Shown: positions 32,364-45,100, numbered from the stretch's first letter. The stretch: 64,000 nucleotides of DNA from Mesostigma viride (GCA_009746045.1 RPFO01000156.1:2049345-2113344); one strand, 5' to 3'. Notes: generated by a model not told the origin, from the sequence alone. Numbers and translations: made by a program.

Positions 32364-34953
32364 TTACCGGCCCAGAGAGCGCCGGCGGTAGTGCACGGTG
32401 CAAGCGCCCTTGGGCCCGATCACCATGGATTCGAAGTCCGGCTCGGGGAGCGGCACCTTGAGCTCAAACTCAAAGTTGCGCAGCAGGACCGACCAGATCG
32501 ACTTGATCTGGAGGTACGCGAAGTTCTCGCCCATGCAACCGTGGCGGCCGCCGCCAAACCCGATGTAGTTGAACGTGGACGCCTTGTCCTCCTCGCGCCC
32601 GGGCGCAAAGCGGTCGGGGTCAAACTTGGTCGGGTTGCTGAAGCACTCGGGGAGGGACATCATGAACGTGGGGGAGGCGGCGAGGATCTCGTTCTTGGGG
32701 ATGGTGACCTCGCGCCCGGTCTTGTCGATGATCGTGAACTCCTTGAGGCACGTGCGCATGAGCATGATGAGCGGCGGGTTGAGCCGGATGGCCTCCTTGA
32801 CCGCGCGGTGGAGGTTGTCCATCTTCTGGAGGATGTCAAAGTCGATCGCGGGCCCGTGAGCGGCCATGAGCTCCTTCTGCTCGGCGAGCACTGCGTTGAG
32901 GAACTTGCGGTCGGAGGCCATGAGGTGCAAACCGGTCCAGGTGCTGGTGATGGAGCTCGTGTGCTGGCCGGCGAACAGAGCGGCGATGAGCATGCCTGGG
33001 GGAGGGAGGGGGGGAATTGGTTACAAGGGTGGTGATGTGCAGGGATGTGTGGTGATGTGTGGTGATGTGTGGTGATGTGTGGTGATGTGTGGTGATGTGT
33101 CGTTGTGTCATGACAGTTGTTGTGACGGGCATGTGGTTGGCAATCGCCGTGGTTGTGGTGGCGATTGCGGTGGTGATGGTTGTTGTTGGCATGTGGGGGG
33201 GCGGGGGGGCAAATGGCACGAGGGAATGTCATCCATATGCACAGCGAATGAGATGGGATCAGATAAGTGCACAAGGGCGCAGGGGATGCGCGTGTAAAGG
33301 AGAGCTAAGCCCTCAAGGGGGGGAGAGGGGGGGGGGGGGGAGGGACACTACTGACAGGATTTGAGGAACCACAGAGCATTGTGTGAGCAAGTGTCTGGGC
33401 AGTTGGTGGGGAGGGGCATTGAGGTTAAGTGCTTGAACGGGGGTAGGCGAGAGGGTGGGCGTTGTGTGTGTGTGCGGGGGGGGGGGGCGGGGGCGGGAGG
33501 GGGGCGTCATGGTGGGAAGAATGTGGGGATATGAGAAAATGGGGAGGGGACATCAGAGCGATTTTCAGCCCCGTTCGATTTCAGCTCACCACTGGCTGTC
33601 TTAGAACAAAAAATGGTGGTACTGTACACAGTCATGCTTGCTGCAATTCGACTTACAGGTCCGCATTAATGTGTCCGTTCATGTCATGTCTGCAGCAATT
33701 AACGATCCCATACATAACGATTCGACCGACTGACGGATGGTTTATTTGACTCATTAATAGAACCGTAATTCATTTCGCGGGGACGAGAAGTTAATTCATT
33801 TATAAAGGGATTTCATGTTGCTACGTACCAGTGACCGGAGCACTTTTCATTCATGGTTGTTTTGCTTTATTTGGTTTATTTGGTGACGTACTTTCTGACC
33901 TGGTCATCGGGCGTTAGTGCCAGCATTCGCCACTGAAGGGAGTGGAGGGTGGGGTGGGGTGGGGTGGGGTGGGATGGCGTGGTTTGGTTTGGTTTGGTTT
34001 GGTTTGGGGTAGGTGGGTGGGTATCTTGTAACACGCCGGTGGCCTGGTATCAATGATGGTACCATCGATTAGGGGAGGGGAGGGGGGTTATCTTGGTACG
34101 TACCGGTGACCTGGTCGTCGGTGAGTGCGCGCCCATCCTTGTACCTCGCATCCATGAACGTCTGCAGCATGTCGTCCTCCTTGACGCCCTTGTCCCTGCG
34201 TGCCTTGATCACGCCCGCAAACAGCTTGGACATGGCGACACGCGCGCGGTCGCGCCGGCGGTGGGCCTCGATCGGGAGGTAGGGCGCGATCACGCTGATG
34301 GGGAGCATGCCCAGGTCCAGGTCGTGGAAGTAGCTCGCGACCTGCTCGAACATGTTCTCGCGCACCTCGCGCCCGAGCAGGCATCGGCTGGCGGTGAGGA
34401 TGATGAGCTTGCTGAGCTCCTCCTTGAGATCGATCTCGCCTTCCTCGCCCCAGTTCTTGAAGTAGGCCTCGGCTTCCTGGACGAAGATGTCCACGTAGGA
34501 CTTGAGGCGGGCCGACTTGAGGGACTCGGCGAAGAAGCGGAACTGCTCGGCGCGGGTCGCGTGGTCGACGTCGAAGACGACGCCCTTCCCGAACGTGGGC
34601 ACGTTGAATTTGTAAACCTCCTCCTGGCTCATCTCCGAGTCGGGGGCCTTGAGGAAGTTGGAGATCACGTCTGGGCCCAGGAGGAAGGTGACATTGCGGT
34701 GGAATATAGGCACCCGGAAAATCGACCCGTGCTTCTTGTACCCCTCGTGCATAAGGTAAATGGGGCCCTTGATAAATTTGAGGACGCCACCGATGACGGG
34801 GAAGCATGCTAGCTTTGGAGGCAGTTTCTTCTTGCCAGACCCAGACAGGCCGAGAATAATGGCCACCACTAGCGATAGTGCCACTACCGCCCCCACTGCC
34901 AAGACGGGCACGCCGATCCCCTTGTCTGCCGCATATGCAATGACGGCGTCCAT
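32364..34953 (-). CDS. CYP51: Sterol 14-alpha-demethylase (cytochrome P450 CYP51)
   Basis: Two exons on the minus strand, 34953-34104 and 32995-32364, joined in phase 1 (493 aa). An N-terminal membrane anchor spans about residues 14-36, followed by KKKLPP and the Pro-rich hinge. The I-helix oxygen-binding motif is AGQHTS (292-297), the ExxR pair is E351/R354, and the haem loop FGGGRHGCMG has its Cys ligand at 437. These are CYP51 features. The enzyme removes the 14-alpha methyl group of obtusifoliol-type sterol precursors at the endoplasmic reticulum, using P450 reductase. Another in-frame Met lies 27 bases upstream (34980). The single 1.1-kb intron holds G-rich and 10-bp minisatellites. It is divergent to the prolyl hydroxylase gene. 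Confidence 0.95.
33031..33102. repeat. 10-bp minisatellite in the CYP51 intron
   Basis: About seven copies of GGTGATGTGT or close variants. Later in the same intron (33953-34010) simple GGGGT and GGTTT runs occur. Confidence 0.9.
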
Positions 34954-35614
34954 GATGTTGCCACAAACCGGGCGAGCCAAGCCCGCGGAGCAGTGCTACT
35001 GACCTCGCACGACCAAGGATATAAGAGTGCCGGCTGTAGACACTACGTCGCCATGCTCGCGGGCATAGGTCACGCCGTTAGCAAGTGGAAGGGAGTCCAG
35101 CCCGCCACATCGGGCGGTTATTTGTATTTTGGCAGAGCGGAGAGTGGAATCTGTCACAGTTGGCGGGTTCAGGGGGGGGCCGTCAGGCGTTCTGGTCCCC
35201 ATGCAACGCCAGCTCCTGCGCCAGCGCGCAGATCCTGACGCTGGCATCACGCGATCCAGTATCCACCAGGCGCCCGTGTCCAGCGCGCAAGTAAGGAGAC
35301 TTGTGGGCGCGCCTCGTCACCGGTTCAGAACGGGCTCGGGCGGAACCTCGGCCGCAAATTACTGGCGACCACGTGAGGCATGACGCTCCGACGTCCTGGT
35401 GACGCGCCACCTGGACAATTCACGGCATACTCGTGACGACGTGCAGAATCCAATGACGTCCGATGACGCCAGCCACGAGGGTTGGATATGGCCATGGACG
35501 CCAGCAAAGATAACGCGAGTTTTGTAAGCGGTATGAAGTCATAAAACGCACGGTGCAGCCGACGAAGAAACGTGGAATGTAAATACAGGCTCATTACACG
35601 ACATCTTGTGAATA
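34954..35614. promoter_or_regulatory. Shared upstream region of CYP51 and prolyl 4-hydroxylase
   Basis: The two start codons face away from each other across about 660 bases, so the promoters share this space. It contains several TGACGTC/CGTGACG-like stretches between 35365 and 35465 that could be bZIP-type sites. That reading is speculative. Confidence 0.45.
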
Positions 35615-36661
35615 ATGGTGGAAGTTTTAGAAAAGGAACGAGGACTGACCGACTCGATGTTGTTGGCGCTGTTTGGCCTTTTTTTTCTGTTTCCCGGTGC
35701 CCTGGGCCTGGACCTTCCAAGTACTAGGGACCGCAGCTTGCCGGGATGGCTTGGAGAAACCAATTTAGGGAATCCTACCCTCCTTCGGGGTGGCGATGAA
35801 GCCCTGGTCCAACTTCCAGGATTGCTGCCCCCAGGTGCCTGGATAGAAGTGGTGGGATGGACACCTAGGGCTTGGCTGATACACAATTTCTACTCCGATG
35901 CGGAATGCGAAGCAATTAAAAATTACGCGCTCCCACGCCTCGAGCGGAGCCAAGTCGTCGGGGATGGAAATAGCGACAGTGGACGAGTTGATGACATTCG
36001 CACCTCCTCGGGAATGTTCATATACCCTAAGCAGTCACCCGTAGTAGATGCTGCTTTGGAGCGACTCTCCAAGATAGTGATGCTGCCCACGGCCAACATG
36101 GAGGCCATGCAGGTCTTGCGATACGGTGTCGGGCAAAGTTATAGATCCCACGAAGACACGTTCCCGGTGCATATGCTTGACAGCGCCGGGCAGAGAACCG
36201 TTACTGCCCTTGGCTTCCTCAACACACCCGAAGAGGGAGGCGAGACCATTTTCTCCCGGGTACCCCCCGCGCCTCACCAGAAAGGCCCCGAATGGTCCGA
36301 GTGTGGACAGAAGGGGCTTGGCGTGAAGCCGAAGAAAGGGAACATCCTGATCTTCCACGACCTGCTTCCAGATGGACGGACGGACCTGAACAGCACACAC
36401 TATGCGTGCCCTGTCATCAAGGGAGAGAAGTGGAGCGCGCCCATCTGGGTCCACACAAACAATTTCCAAACCAGGCACAAGCTGCGCAGGGGGCCGCCCT
36501 GCCAGGACCAGGACGGTGGGTGCGAGGGCTGGGCCAAATCGGGGGAGTGTGTCAATAATCCCAGCTTCATGGTAGGGGTGGATGATCCAGGGTCATGCGT
36601 CACCAGCTGCCTGAACGCAGACCCCAACTCGGTGCCCCTTGATGTCAAAATGAAATGCTAG
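35615..36661 (+). CDS. Prolyl 4-hydroxylase with C-terminal ShKT domain
   Basis: Intronless, 348 aa. A signal-anchor or signal peptide spans about residues 12-32, so the protein enters the secretory pathway. The Fe(II)/2-oxoglutarate double-stranded beta-helix follows. It has the iron triad H179-x-D181 and H262, and K269 in VIKGEKW binds the 2-oxoglutarate carboxylate. Residues 296-348 form a six-Cys ShKT domain (C296, C303, C312, C328, C332, C348). In plants and green algae such enzymes hydroxylate proline in cell-wall hydroxyproline-rich glycoproteins in the ER/Golgi. The length and domain order match plant P4Hs with a toxin-like ShKT tail. The ShKT part is a structural disulphide module here, and nothing suggests a toxin. 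Confidence 0.93.
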   Translation: MVEVLEKERGLTDSMLLALFGLFFLFPGALGLDLPSTRDRSLPGWLGETNLGNPTLLRGGDEALVQLPGLLPPGAWIEVVGWTPRAWLIHNFYSDAECEAIKNYALPRLERSQVVGDGNSDSGRVDDIRTSSGMFIYPKQSPVVDAALERLSKIVMLPTANMEAMQVLRYGVGQSYRSHEDTFPVHMLDSAGQRTVTALGFLNTPEEGGETIFSRVPPAPHQKGPEWSECGQKGLGVKPKKGNILIFHDLLPDGRTDLNSTHYACPVIKGEKWSAPIWVHTNNFQTRHKLRRGPPCQDQDGGCEGWAKSGECVNNPSFMVGVDDPGSCVTSCLNADPNSVPLDVKMKC

Positions 36662-37477
36662 CCACAGCAAGTCGGTAGCAGATGTGGAGGAAGCCAGCTG
36701 GCTTGGTGCTGGCCTCAAGTGGCTACATCATGCTGGCTGGGTCATTCTCATTCGCCATTCCCTACTCTAGTGCCATTCCCTACTACTGCAGCACAGTCAC
36801 GGCTGGCCATCGGCACCTGCATGTGCTCAGTGTAAGCAAGTACATCCGTGGACATGCCATTTATTATGTCCAGTCCACCAAGGGCGGGGACAACTCTCCA
36901 TCACGAGGCCCATTGCCTTCTTATTTATTTTAGTAGTAGTACTTTTGTACAAAACTATTTATTTGATTTAAAATGCCAAAGCGTGTGTCTTCCTGATCTT
37001 TCTGAATTGCCGTTGCCAGTCGGTGAAAAATGGCTCCGAATCGAATTGAATTCGGAGTTGGAAAGAGGCATGGTGAAATTAAATAAGAAGTATACCTCCA
37101 GCTCGATATCTGTGATTGGAATGGTAGTGCATTGGTGGTACTGCTCGACGATATTGGACGGAATTCCCGGTCAGGGATACGGATATTGCATCTCACGTTA
37201 CATGGAAAAAGGGCGCGGGCAACGCGGCGCCGAATGGCCTCGGGGGATGTGTCGTTGTTTGCACTGCTGGATCTGCATCTATACGGCATTCGTGGGTTGT
37301 TTGAAACCCAGTCGCTGAGATTTGACGGAGAAGTCGAATATATCAATATATAAGTGATCATTTTTCGATTGCTCGGTGCGGACTATAGTTCTAAGTAGCT
37401 AACTTGGGTCGCATGCGAGTTTGAATTGAATTGAATTGAATTGAATTGAAGTCGGTCTTGTGGTAGTTGCCAGCCGC
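36662..37477. other. 3' flank of P4H, no further gene seen
   Basis: A GAATT pentamer microsatellite lies at about 37424-37450. No convincing coding sequence was found. Confidence 0.6.
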
Positions 37478-38946
37478 TCATGAGGAATGTTCCAATTCAA
37501 ATAAAGACAGCCATGTGAACATACTCGCCCCAAGCTTCAACGCTTCGCCCTCTGCTCCCTTGTTGGACGCTCCGAATCCGAGATCTGGGCTTCCCCACCG
37601 CCCCCCCCCACCTTCCCCACCGAAGCCACCATCCGCACCCTCCTCAAGGAAGCTTTCGAGCAGCACGTGACCCCTCTTGCCGCAGATGTGGCGGCACTTG
37701 GCGGCACGCTGGCTGCTGAGCTTCCCACCATCCCCACCGCCACCGCCACCCTCCTCGCCTCCACCTCCCCCCCCCCTCCGTCTCCACCGACTCCATCACC
37801 GCCCAGCTCCGCGACATCGACCAGCGCCTCAAGGATAATGCAATCGCTATCGAGGTCTTGCAGAACACAGCAGGCCTCACCGCCCAGGCAGTGAAGGACA
37901 TTGCCGCCAAGCCAGCCCCGGCTGGCCTGGCCGGCGATGCTCCTCCCATCACGACCTGGGCGGACATGCTTAAGCAACATACCACCTCCACCACCTCCGC
38001 CGTCGCAGCCCAGCTCCAGCGGCAGACGCTTGACCTCCGCGAGGAGGCCGAGCTCGCCAAGCGCAGCCTCAACGTCATTGTCAAGAATCTCAAGATGGAG
38101 GAAGGTGAGAATTCCGAGAAGCTTGCGCGTGCTTTTGAGAGAGAAATCCTTGATCGCATGGGCCTTACTGGTGAGATCGAGCTGGCCGCCCACCGCCTTC
38201 CCCGCGCGCGGGGTAAGGCCGGGCCGCCCCCGCTCCTTCTCACCTTTAAGACCCCGGCGGACAAGATTTCTTTTCTCAGACGCCGCAAGCGGCTCGAGAA
38301 GACTCTCTTCACCCTTGACGACGACTTGACCCTGGCACAGCAACAACGGCGACGGGAGCTATGGCCGACCTACCTCCAGCTCCGGCAGACCAAGGCGGGC
38401 CAGCCGGTGTACTGGAAGGGGGCGGCCATCTACGTCGGCCACAAGCCCTGGCAAGCGACCCCCTCGACCACCGCGGCCCCAGCAACTCCAGCCCCCGCCT
38501 AGGGGAATACAGCAGTAGTGTAGAATAGTTAGACAGTGGCCTTGTACATGCCCGCCTACTACAGGCACTATACCAGCTGAGGCCTAGCCTTTTTACTCAT
38601 GTACATGTGTGCCTATGATGAGCCACACTCCAGACGATGCCTAGTTTTATTTAGTAATGCTGTGCCCATGCAGAGGGCTGCTCTCTGCTGAGATGCCACG
38701 CTCTAGTTTCTGTATAGCCATGATGATCTTCCCCCTCACAGGCATGCTCCCCCCCTCACCCGGGCATAGCGTGATAGACCATGAGGGTGCGGGTGCCCTG
38801 GTGCACCTAGAGCAGGGGTAGCTTACATTCCCACCCTTGCATGAAGTAGCCTAGAATGTATTAAAAGCCATATGCCCCTTCTCAGGGCTATGTGCTACAT
38901 CTACTCCCAACGGAGTGATGTTGATAATTAATTAATTAATTAATGT
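37478..38946 (+). mobile_element. ORF1-only LINE relative (half-LINE)
   Basis: Plus-strand ORF1 is readable from about 37540 to the stop at 38502 with one frameshift in a C run near 37775. After a Pro-rich part and a heptad-like stretch (QLRDIDQRLKDNAIAIEVL) comes the RRM-like domain. Its signatures are RSLNVIVKNLK, PPPLLLTFKTPADKISFLRR and FTLDDDLTLAQQQRR. ORF1p of L1-like elements binds the element RNA. About 440 bases of 3' UTR then end in a stem-loop (38897-38921) and a TTAAT tail. No endonuclease or RT is present. The 5' limit is approximate. Confidence 0.8.
38897..38921 (+). other. 3'-terminal stem-loop of the half-LINE
   Basis: ACATC and ACTCC pair with GGAGT and GATGT around a CAAC loop, with a bulged T at 38902. 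The fold and bulge match the autonomous LINE at 24199-24223, although several base pairs differ. Confidence 0.75.
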
Positions 38947-39103
38947 GAACATGCCCATCAGTAAAGAAATAAAACACTTCCTTTCAATGTTTGCATTCAA
39001 AATAGATTACTCACAAAGTGTTTGTCTCTGTTTCTTTCCACATGGGCGGTGTCCAACACTGCCCGGGAAGGTTGCTTCCCATTGAAGCAACACATGCATG
39101 CCA

Positions 39104-42100
39104 TCAACTCTGCTTGGTCTTTCGTGATGCCAGGCTGCCTGGTGGGTTGTCTGTCCCTTGATGAGGGCGTCTCCCGAGCTTGCTGGCCTGCAGGCCCAGC
39201 ATATTTGCCAGCTTGGCATGCCCATGCAGCTGTCATGTCATTACGGGTTTAGATAAGCACAGGCACATGAGTCGGGGCTGTTAGGCGAATAAGAGGCTCT
39301 GTGCACATCACTCACTCATCATGTCCATGAAGCTCAATTCTGGTCTTCAAGGGTGAGATAAGCATTCCTAGATGAACCAGACGAAGACACTCTTGTCACT
39401 GTAGCTGCCAAAATATTAAGGGGGACAACTAAAAATAAATAAATATGCTTACTCCTGCTGATGAGCACCAAGCTGTCTATCAAACTGTAGCAACAACACT
39501 GTCCAACATATTTATGGATGCGCCTGCTGAGGATTTATTCCCATGTGACCCAGTCTATGTGTAAATTAAATTGACACAACCACTTCTTGTGTGAGCGTGT
39601 GGGGGGTGCCAAAGGGCGTCCCATTTACGGCACATCCGTTCCGCATGATGAGGAGAGGCCCATCCTCGAATGTGACCCTCGGTCACAGCACAGAGGTCTT
39701 CTAAAACGAACAGATAACAAATACCAAACGTGGAACGAATTCTGGATTCCTTGTAAGTGCATACGTAGGGAAAGACTGTCAGTAGATCAGAAACCACCAT
39801 CGATTACACAGCAACATGCCAATGAGATGCCTTGCCTGCCTATCTTGACTCCATTATGCAGGACGGAGAACTCCCAACATAACAAACCCTGGATAAAACA
39901 GGAAGAATAAAATAAGATGCAACTACTACCTTGACTACCCCCCTGCTAGCGGGGAAGGAATATTTGCCCAGCCCTCCATCCCACAGAAAAACGGTAAAGG
40001 GCTCTCTGGTGCTCCATGGTCCCTCAAGCGACGGTCTGTGCATACCTGCCCTCTTTGACTGCATAGTTCAGGTAAAGCTCTCGACCGTTACCTGACTCTC
40101 TACCTACCGTATAGCGAAATCCCAGGCAGTTTGAAATCCAATACCATACTCACAAACCTTCCACCAAAGTAAAGAAGTACTCCTCACCATGAATTATCAA
40201 CACCTCACTAGTTGCCTGCCTTGACCGCATCGTGCAGGTCGGACCCCTTATCAGCATCCAACCAGTAATCAAGCATCGCGAGGGTGTCCGATGCCTGGCC
40301 TACCTTGACCGCATAGCGCAGGTCGGACCTGCCGGCTTCCACCAGCTCCGATTGGGTGGGCATCCTGGCAGGGCGCGGCAGCAGACCCCTGGGGCACCCG
40401 CCCCCCTGGCCCTGCCGCTGCTCCAGGAACCGCTGGATCTCGAGTCCAACGTTCTTGGCGCTCCGCCAGTAACCGACCTGCGACCAGAAAAAGGGGCATC
40501 ACAATCATCCAGGAAATGGGCATCACCAATCATCCTAATCGTTTCGTCATGCATTGGCAAGTTGTGCACAAAAGAGCCATGGTGTCAAACCATCCATCCT
40601 TGGCGCTCCACTCCACCAACAGGCAATCCGAAAAAAGTTTGTGGGCGGTTGCATACTACCCAAGCCCCTTGTTGCCATGTTTCTCGCTAAATATTTTTTA
40701 CACACGCGCGCCATGCTACTGAATTTCAGGGATGTGCTAGTACCCAGCCTAGGAGACTGCGGGGCAGTTGGAACTAGACAACCATTAGTGGGCAGATGAT
40801 GCATGACTAGGCAGCCAGGGTGGCGAGCGTGGGTGGTATGAAATCAATAGCATGGGTGCAATGAAATGGATGGCCGACAAGGCTGCCAGCATCAGTAGAG
40901 ACCATCACAGTACTAGGTAGCGACACTGCAGCTCAGCGAATGGACGACGGGAAGATCATCCTAGCCAAGCTCAACTGTCAATACAAAACGAGCAACTTCT
41001 AAAGCAGTGGCCAACAAATGTGGTCAAGCACGCACTTGTGTGAAGGCCTATCAGGCAGCCAGCTTCCGTTGCTAGTCCCTTCATGTGTCCCTCACAGTCC
41101 CTGAGGTGCACGTGGTCTACTTCCATTTTCAGAAAGCTACCATGTTCCACTAGGGAGCCTACAAACCAAGCAGTGGAGCTACTGCAAACTGTTGCCTGGG
41201 GATTGTTGCAACGACGCCACTAACTTAACATCCTGTCCTCCACTGGCATACATCCATGTGTACTTGCTAGGGCCAATCAATGATAAATGAAATTGAAAAG
41301 GAAAAAACAGAAAATGTTTGAATAAACGGATGTCCGAGCACAAATAAGATGCACACCGGTCGGGGCCGTGCGGACGCCAGCGCCATCTGGCGGGCCACGC
41401 ACGCGATCCCCCCCCTGCGCTTGATCTCCTGCAGCAGCTCGCCGCGGTCATGCTCAATGAGCTCCGCCACCGTGGGGAAGCGGTCGCTGCTCGCGCCCGG
41501 CACGCACACAGGGTGCTGATGAATATGATTAAGCAGAACGTTACTAAACAAATAGCATGCTCATGGTGGCTCGTAGAGGTTTCTGGGTTAGTGCAAGGAA
41601 TGTTGTGCTCATATATGGCACACATAGGATTTTGCACATGGTACAGAATGGAACGTATAGATCATGTACTCACACGCAACGCGCGTGCGTGCTGCGCTTG
41701 CACACATATGCATAGGATATATCAAGGAGACAACCAGCGCATATATGTACCAATTGTGTTCGCGTTTGCGCATATATGAGTAGGGAATATAAATTGTGGG
41801 GTCACACACGACACGAAACCTACGGCTTCGCAAGGCAACCCCTTTCATGTCAGTGCAAGATCTGTTATAGCGCATGGCGCACAGGCCATGGTGTGAACTT
41901 TCACACGGAAAAAGGTCACATGTGTCATGCACCAACAGCAACTACGTGACCTAACCACCCAGACCTACCCTCCCCAGGGGGGGGAAGGGGGGGGGAGGGG
42001 GGGAAGGGGGGGGGAGGGGGGGGAAAGGGGTCAACTAGCACTTTTTGGCACCAGGGGCTTAAGGATTCGGAAATTGGCTCCTCATGCTGCACACCTGCCA

Positions 42101-45100
42101 CACATCCCACATGCAAGTGCACGAGGGAGCATCAAAGCGGGCAGGCTGCCCCCTCGCACACATTCCATGCAGCTGCTTGGGTTGGGTTCCCATGCATGTT
42201 GGGCAGCTGGTTGGGTTCCCATGCAAGGCTACATGGATGCAAGCTAGTGAGGTGTAAGCTAATGGGACGCAAGCTTCTTGTGCGCGGTGGGCATGGTCAA
42301 TAGAAACGCGATACTTGCTGGCGCATGTCACTGGTGCTACCCGGGAGCAACATGATTGTGGCCAGTTAGTGAAAGGTCAGGGAACAAAAAAATTAGTAAG
42401 AAAAACAATATATTATCAGAACGTTGGTGTGTCTTAAATGGCCTCTGCCCTCACTCCATTCTGCCACCTTAACTAACAGTATCTGCACTGGTTGTTACCA
42501 GTTAGTCATTATGGCCTCAGCCTTCATGACGTCCGCCACCTTATTTCTTCCTATCTGCACTAGTATGCTCTCATGGCCTCGGCCTTCATGACATCAGCCT
42601 CGGTCATTACTCCTAATCACACATCACGATAACATAGCCTCGGCCTTCATAACATCTGCCTCTGTCGTTACTCCTAATCACACATCACGATAACATGGCC
42701 TCGGCCTTCATCGCGTCCGCCACATTATTTATTCCTAGTCCTAATCCAAATCGCAATCCTAATCCTAATAAGATACTACGCGCTAGGTCTTACATGGCCT
42801 CGGCCTTCATCACATCCGCCACCTCCATCTCAAACGCGTCCTGCGTGAAGAGCGTGCGGCGCGGAGGGGGGCAGCGGCCCAGCGCCTTGCGCACGGCGTG
42901 GTAGCCGCCATGCGCGTTGATCTGCAGCAAAACAGACACATGCACTAGGGGCAATGGTCATTGATGCTTCGCGTGTTCCCTATTGGCATACTCCCTATCA
43001 GATGGCAGTCATGACCCACGGCCCATTTGCCCATGGCCCGTGCGCATTCATCTGCATCAAAACGGACCCATGCCACAACAGACAAAAATAGGCAGAGCAC
43101 CTGACATGCCACAACAGGCCACATGCCACAACGGGCAAAGGGGACGGAACACATGACAAGCCACAACACAGATGACATGCAACAACGGGCAAAAAGACGG
43201 AACACATCACCTGCCACTACGGACAAAAGGCACGTGGCGCCTCCTGGCTCATTCCCTAGGAGACAAGAAGGCGCAGAACACGCCACATGCCCCATGACAC
43301 GGCCACATCTGACACGACGGTGAAACGTTGTGCGTTTGATGCCACGACAAAAACAAGATCAATCTTTGTGGGGACAATGTCCTGAGTGCCATGTGGCATG
43401 CCGCATGAAGAGGGCCGTTTGCGCCGATGGGAAACATGTAAGAAGAACACATTCAATAAGAAAAGGGAAGTGGAATTCCTCACCAGGTCTGTTGTAGCGT
43501 TCAAAAAGACGCGCCGTGTGGTGAAGGCCAGACCGTCCCACGCGGCATATGGCCGTACATGCTGGAGAAAACAATTTTCTAATCCACATACATCCATCCT
43601 TATAAATTATAAGTCTAGATTATGGTCGTACATGCTGGCTGATTGATTTCTCTAATCCTTATCCATAAAGTCTAGATTATGGCCGTACATGCTGGCTTAT
43701 TGATTTCTCTAATCCTCATCTATCAAATCTAGACTATGGCCGTACATGCTGGCTAATTGATTTCTCTAATCCTCATCTATCAAATCTAGACTATGGCCGT
43801 ACATGCTGGCTAATTGATTTCTCTAATCTTTATCGATCAATTATAGATTATGGCCGTACATGCTGGCTAATCGGTTTCTCTAATCCTTATCCATCAAATC
43901 CAGACTATGGCCGTACATGCTGGCTAATTGATTTCTCTAATCCTCATCTATCAAATCTAGACTATGGCCGTACATGCTGGCTAATTGATTTCTCTAATAT
44001 TTATCGATCAAGTGTAGATTCTGGCGGTACATGCTGGATACAAGATTTCTCGAATCCATCCTTATCAATCACGCCCAGCTTAGCCTTTAACGGTGACGCA
44101 CCGCGTGGTGCAGATCAAATCGACCCGCGCTCTGGATACATGCGCGCGTGGGCAATATCGGCTTGCCGCCCAACATGGGCACGCTCCCCTCCGGTTCTCT
44201 GCTGCCCTCCGGCTCGTATTCACTGGCATCCGCCTCACCACCCCCGCCCTCCGAACCATCCTCCTCATCGTGGCTACTGGCACCGTCACTAGTGCTGCGG
44301 ACGCTGGTGGCACTGCTGCCATGGCCGCCGTGGTGATTGGTGACCCCGTGGCTATCGTGCAGCCAAGGCAGCGACCACGCAAAGGTCAACGTGGCGGTGT
44401 TGAAGAAGTACTTCTCTCCTGTCGGCGGCCGACGAGATCCGACCCACGGGCACGCCCAGGCAGTGGCAGAGGCGGCAGCAGCGGCAGCGGCAGAGGCAGA
44501 ATGCACAAGTGTCTTGAGCAGGAAGACCGGGACATGGGCTGGCAAGAAATGCAACTAGAAACCACAGCTGAATGTACTTTCAAAAGGGAGCTGTGTAAGC
44601 AACAGACAAGAAAGTCATCAAAGGTGCAAAGGGAGCTGTATAAGCAATAGATAAGAAACTCATCGGAGGTGCAAAGGGAGATGTGTAAGCAATAAATAAG
44701 AAACTCATCCGAGGTGCAAAGGGAGATGTGTAAGGAACAGATAAGAAACTCATCGGAGGTGCAAAGGGAGATGTGTGGAGAACAGATAATACTCATCAGA
44801 GGTGCAAAAGAACCACAAGCAGCACATGCCCCTGACCCCTACACGCACCCGTCTCGTCCTCTACGTGTTCTGTCCAGCATGCGCGGACGAACATGTCGAT
44901 CTCACGCTCCACGTTCTCCAAGTCATCCCTGCGACCGCGGGTTTAACAAACACTGGGAAGCGCCGCATTGTCACGAATGCGATGGAAACGATAGCCACTG
45001 CCACGAGGGATATTGTTGTCATAGCCCTCTACGACAACAGTTTAATGTGTAAAACACGCCGTCACAACGACAGTAGACTGAGAAGAATCATGGTTGTGCG

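Noticed and set aside
31977..33035. Long plus-strand open frame (352 codons)
   Set aside because: Most of it is the antisense of CYP51 exon 2. High GC keeps the opposite strand open.
34093..34812. Plus-strand open frame over CYP51 exon 1
   Set aside because: Antisense of a well-supported exon, with no domain.
36555..36661. ShKT domain read as a toxin gene
   Set aside because: The Cys module is the C-terminal part of a prolyl 4-hydroxylase, a common plant and algal domain arrangement.
37537..38346. Minus-strand 269-codon frame
   Set aside because: Antisense of the LINE ORF1, which has clear RRM-like motifs on the plus strand.
43610..44038. Regularly spaced 57-bp units looking like a CRISPR array
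   Set aside because: The whole unit is repeated without unique spacers, and the host is a eukaryote with introns. The array copies a splice junction.
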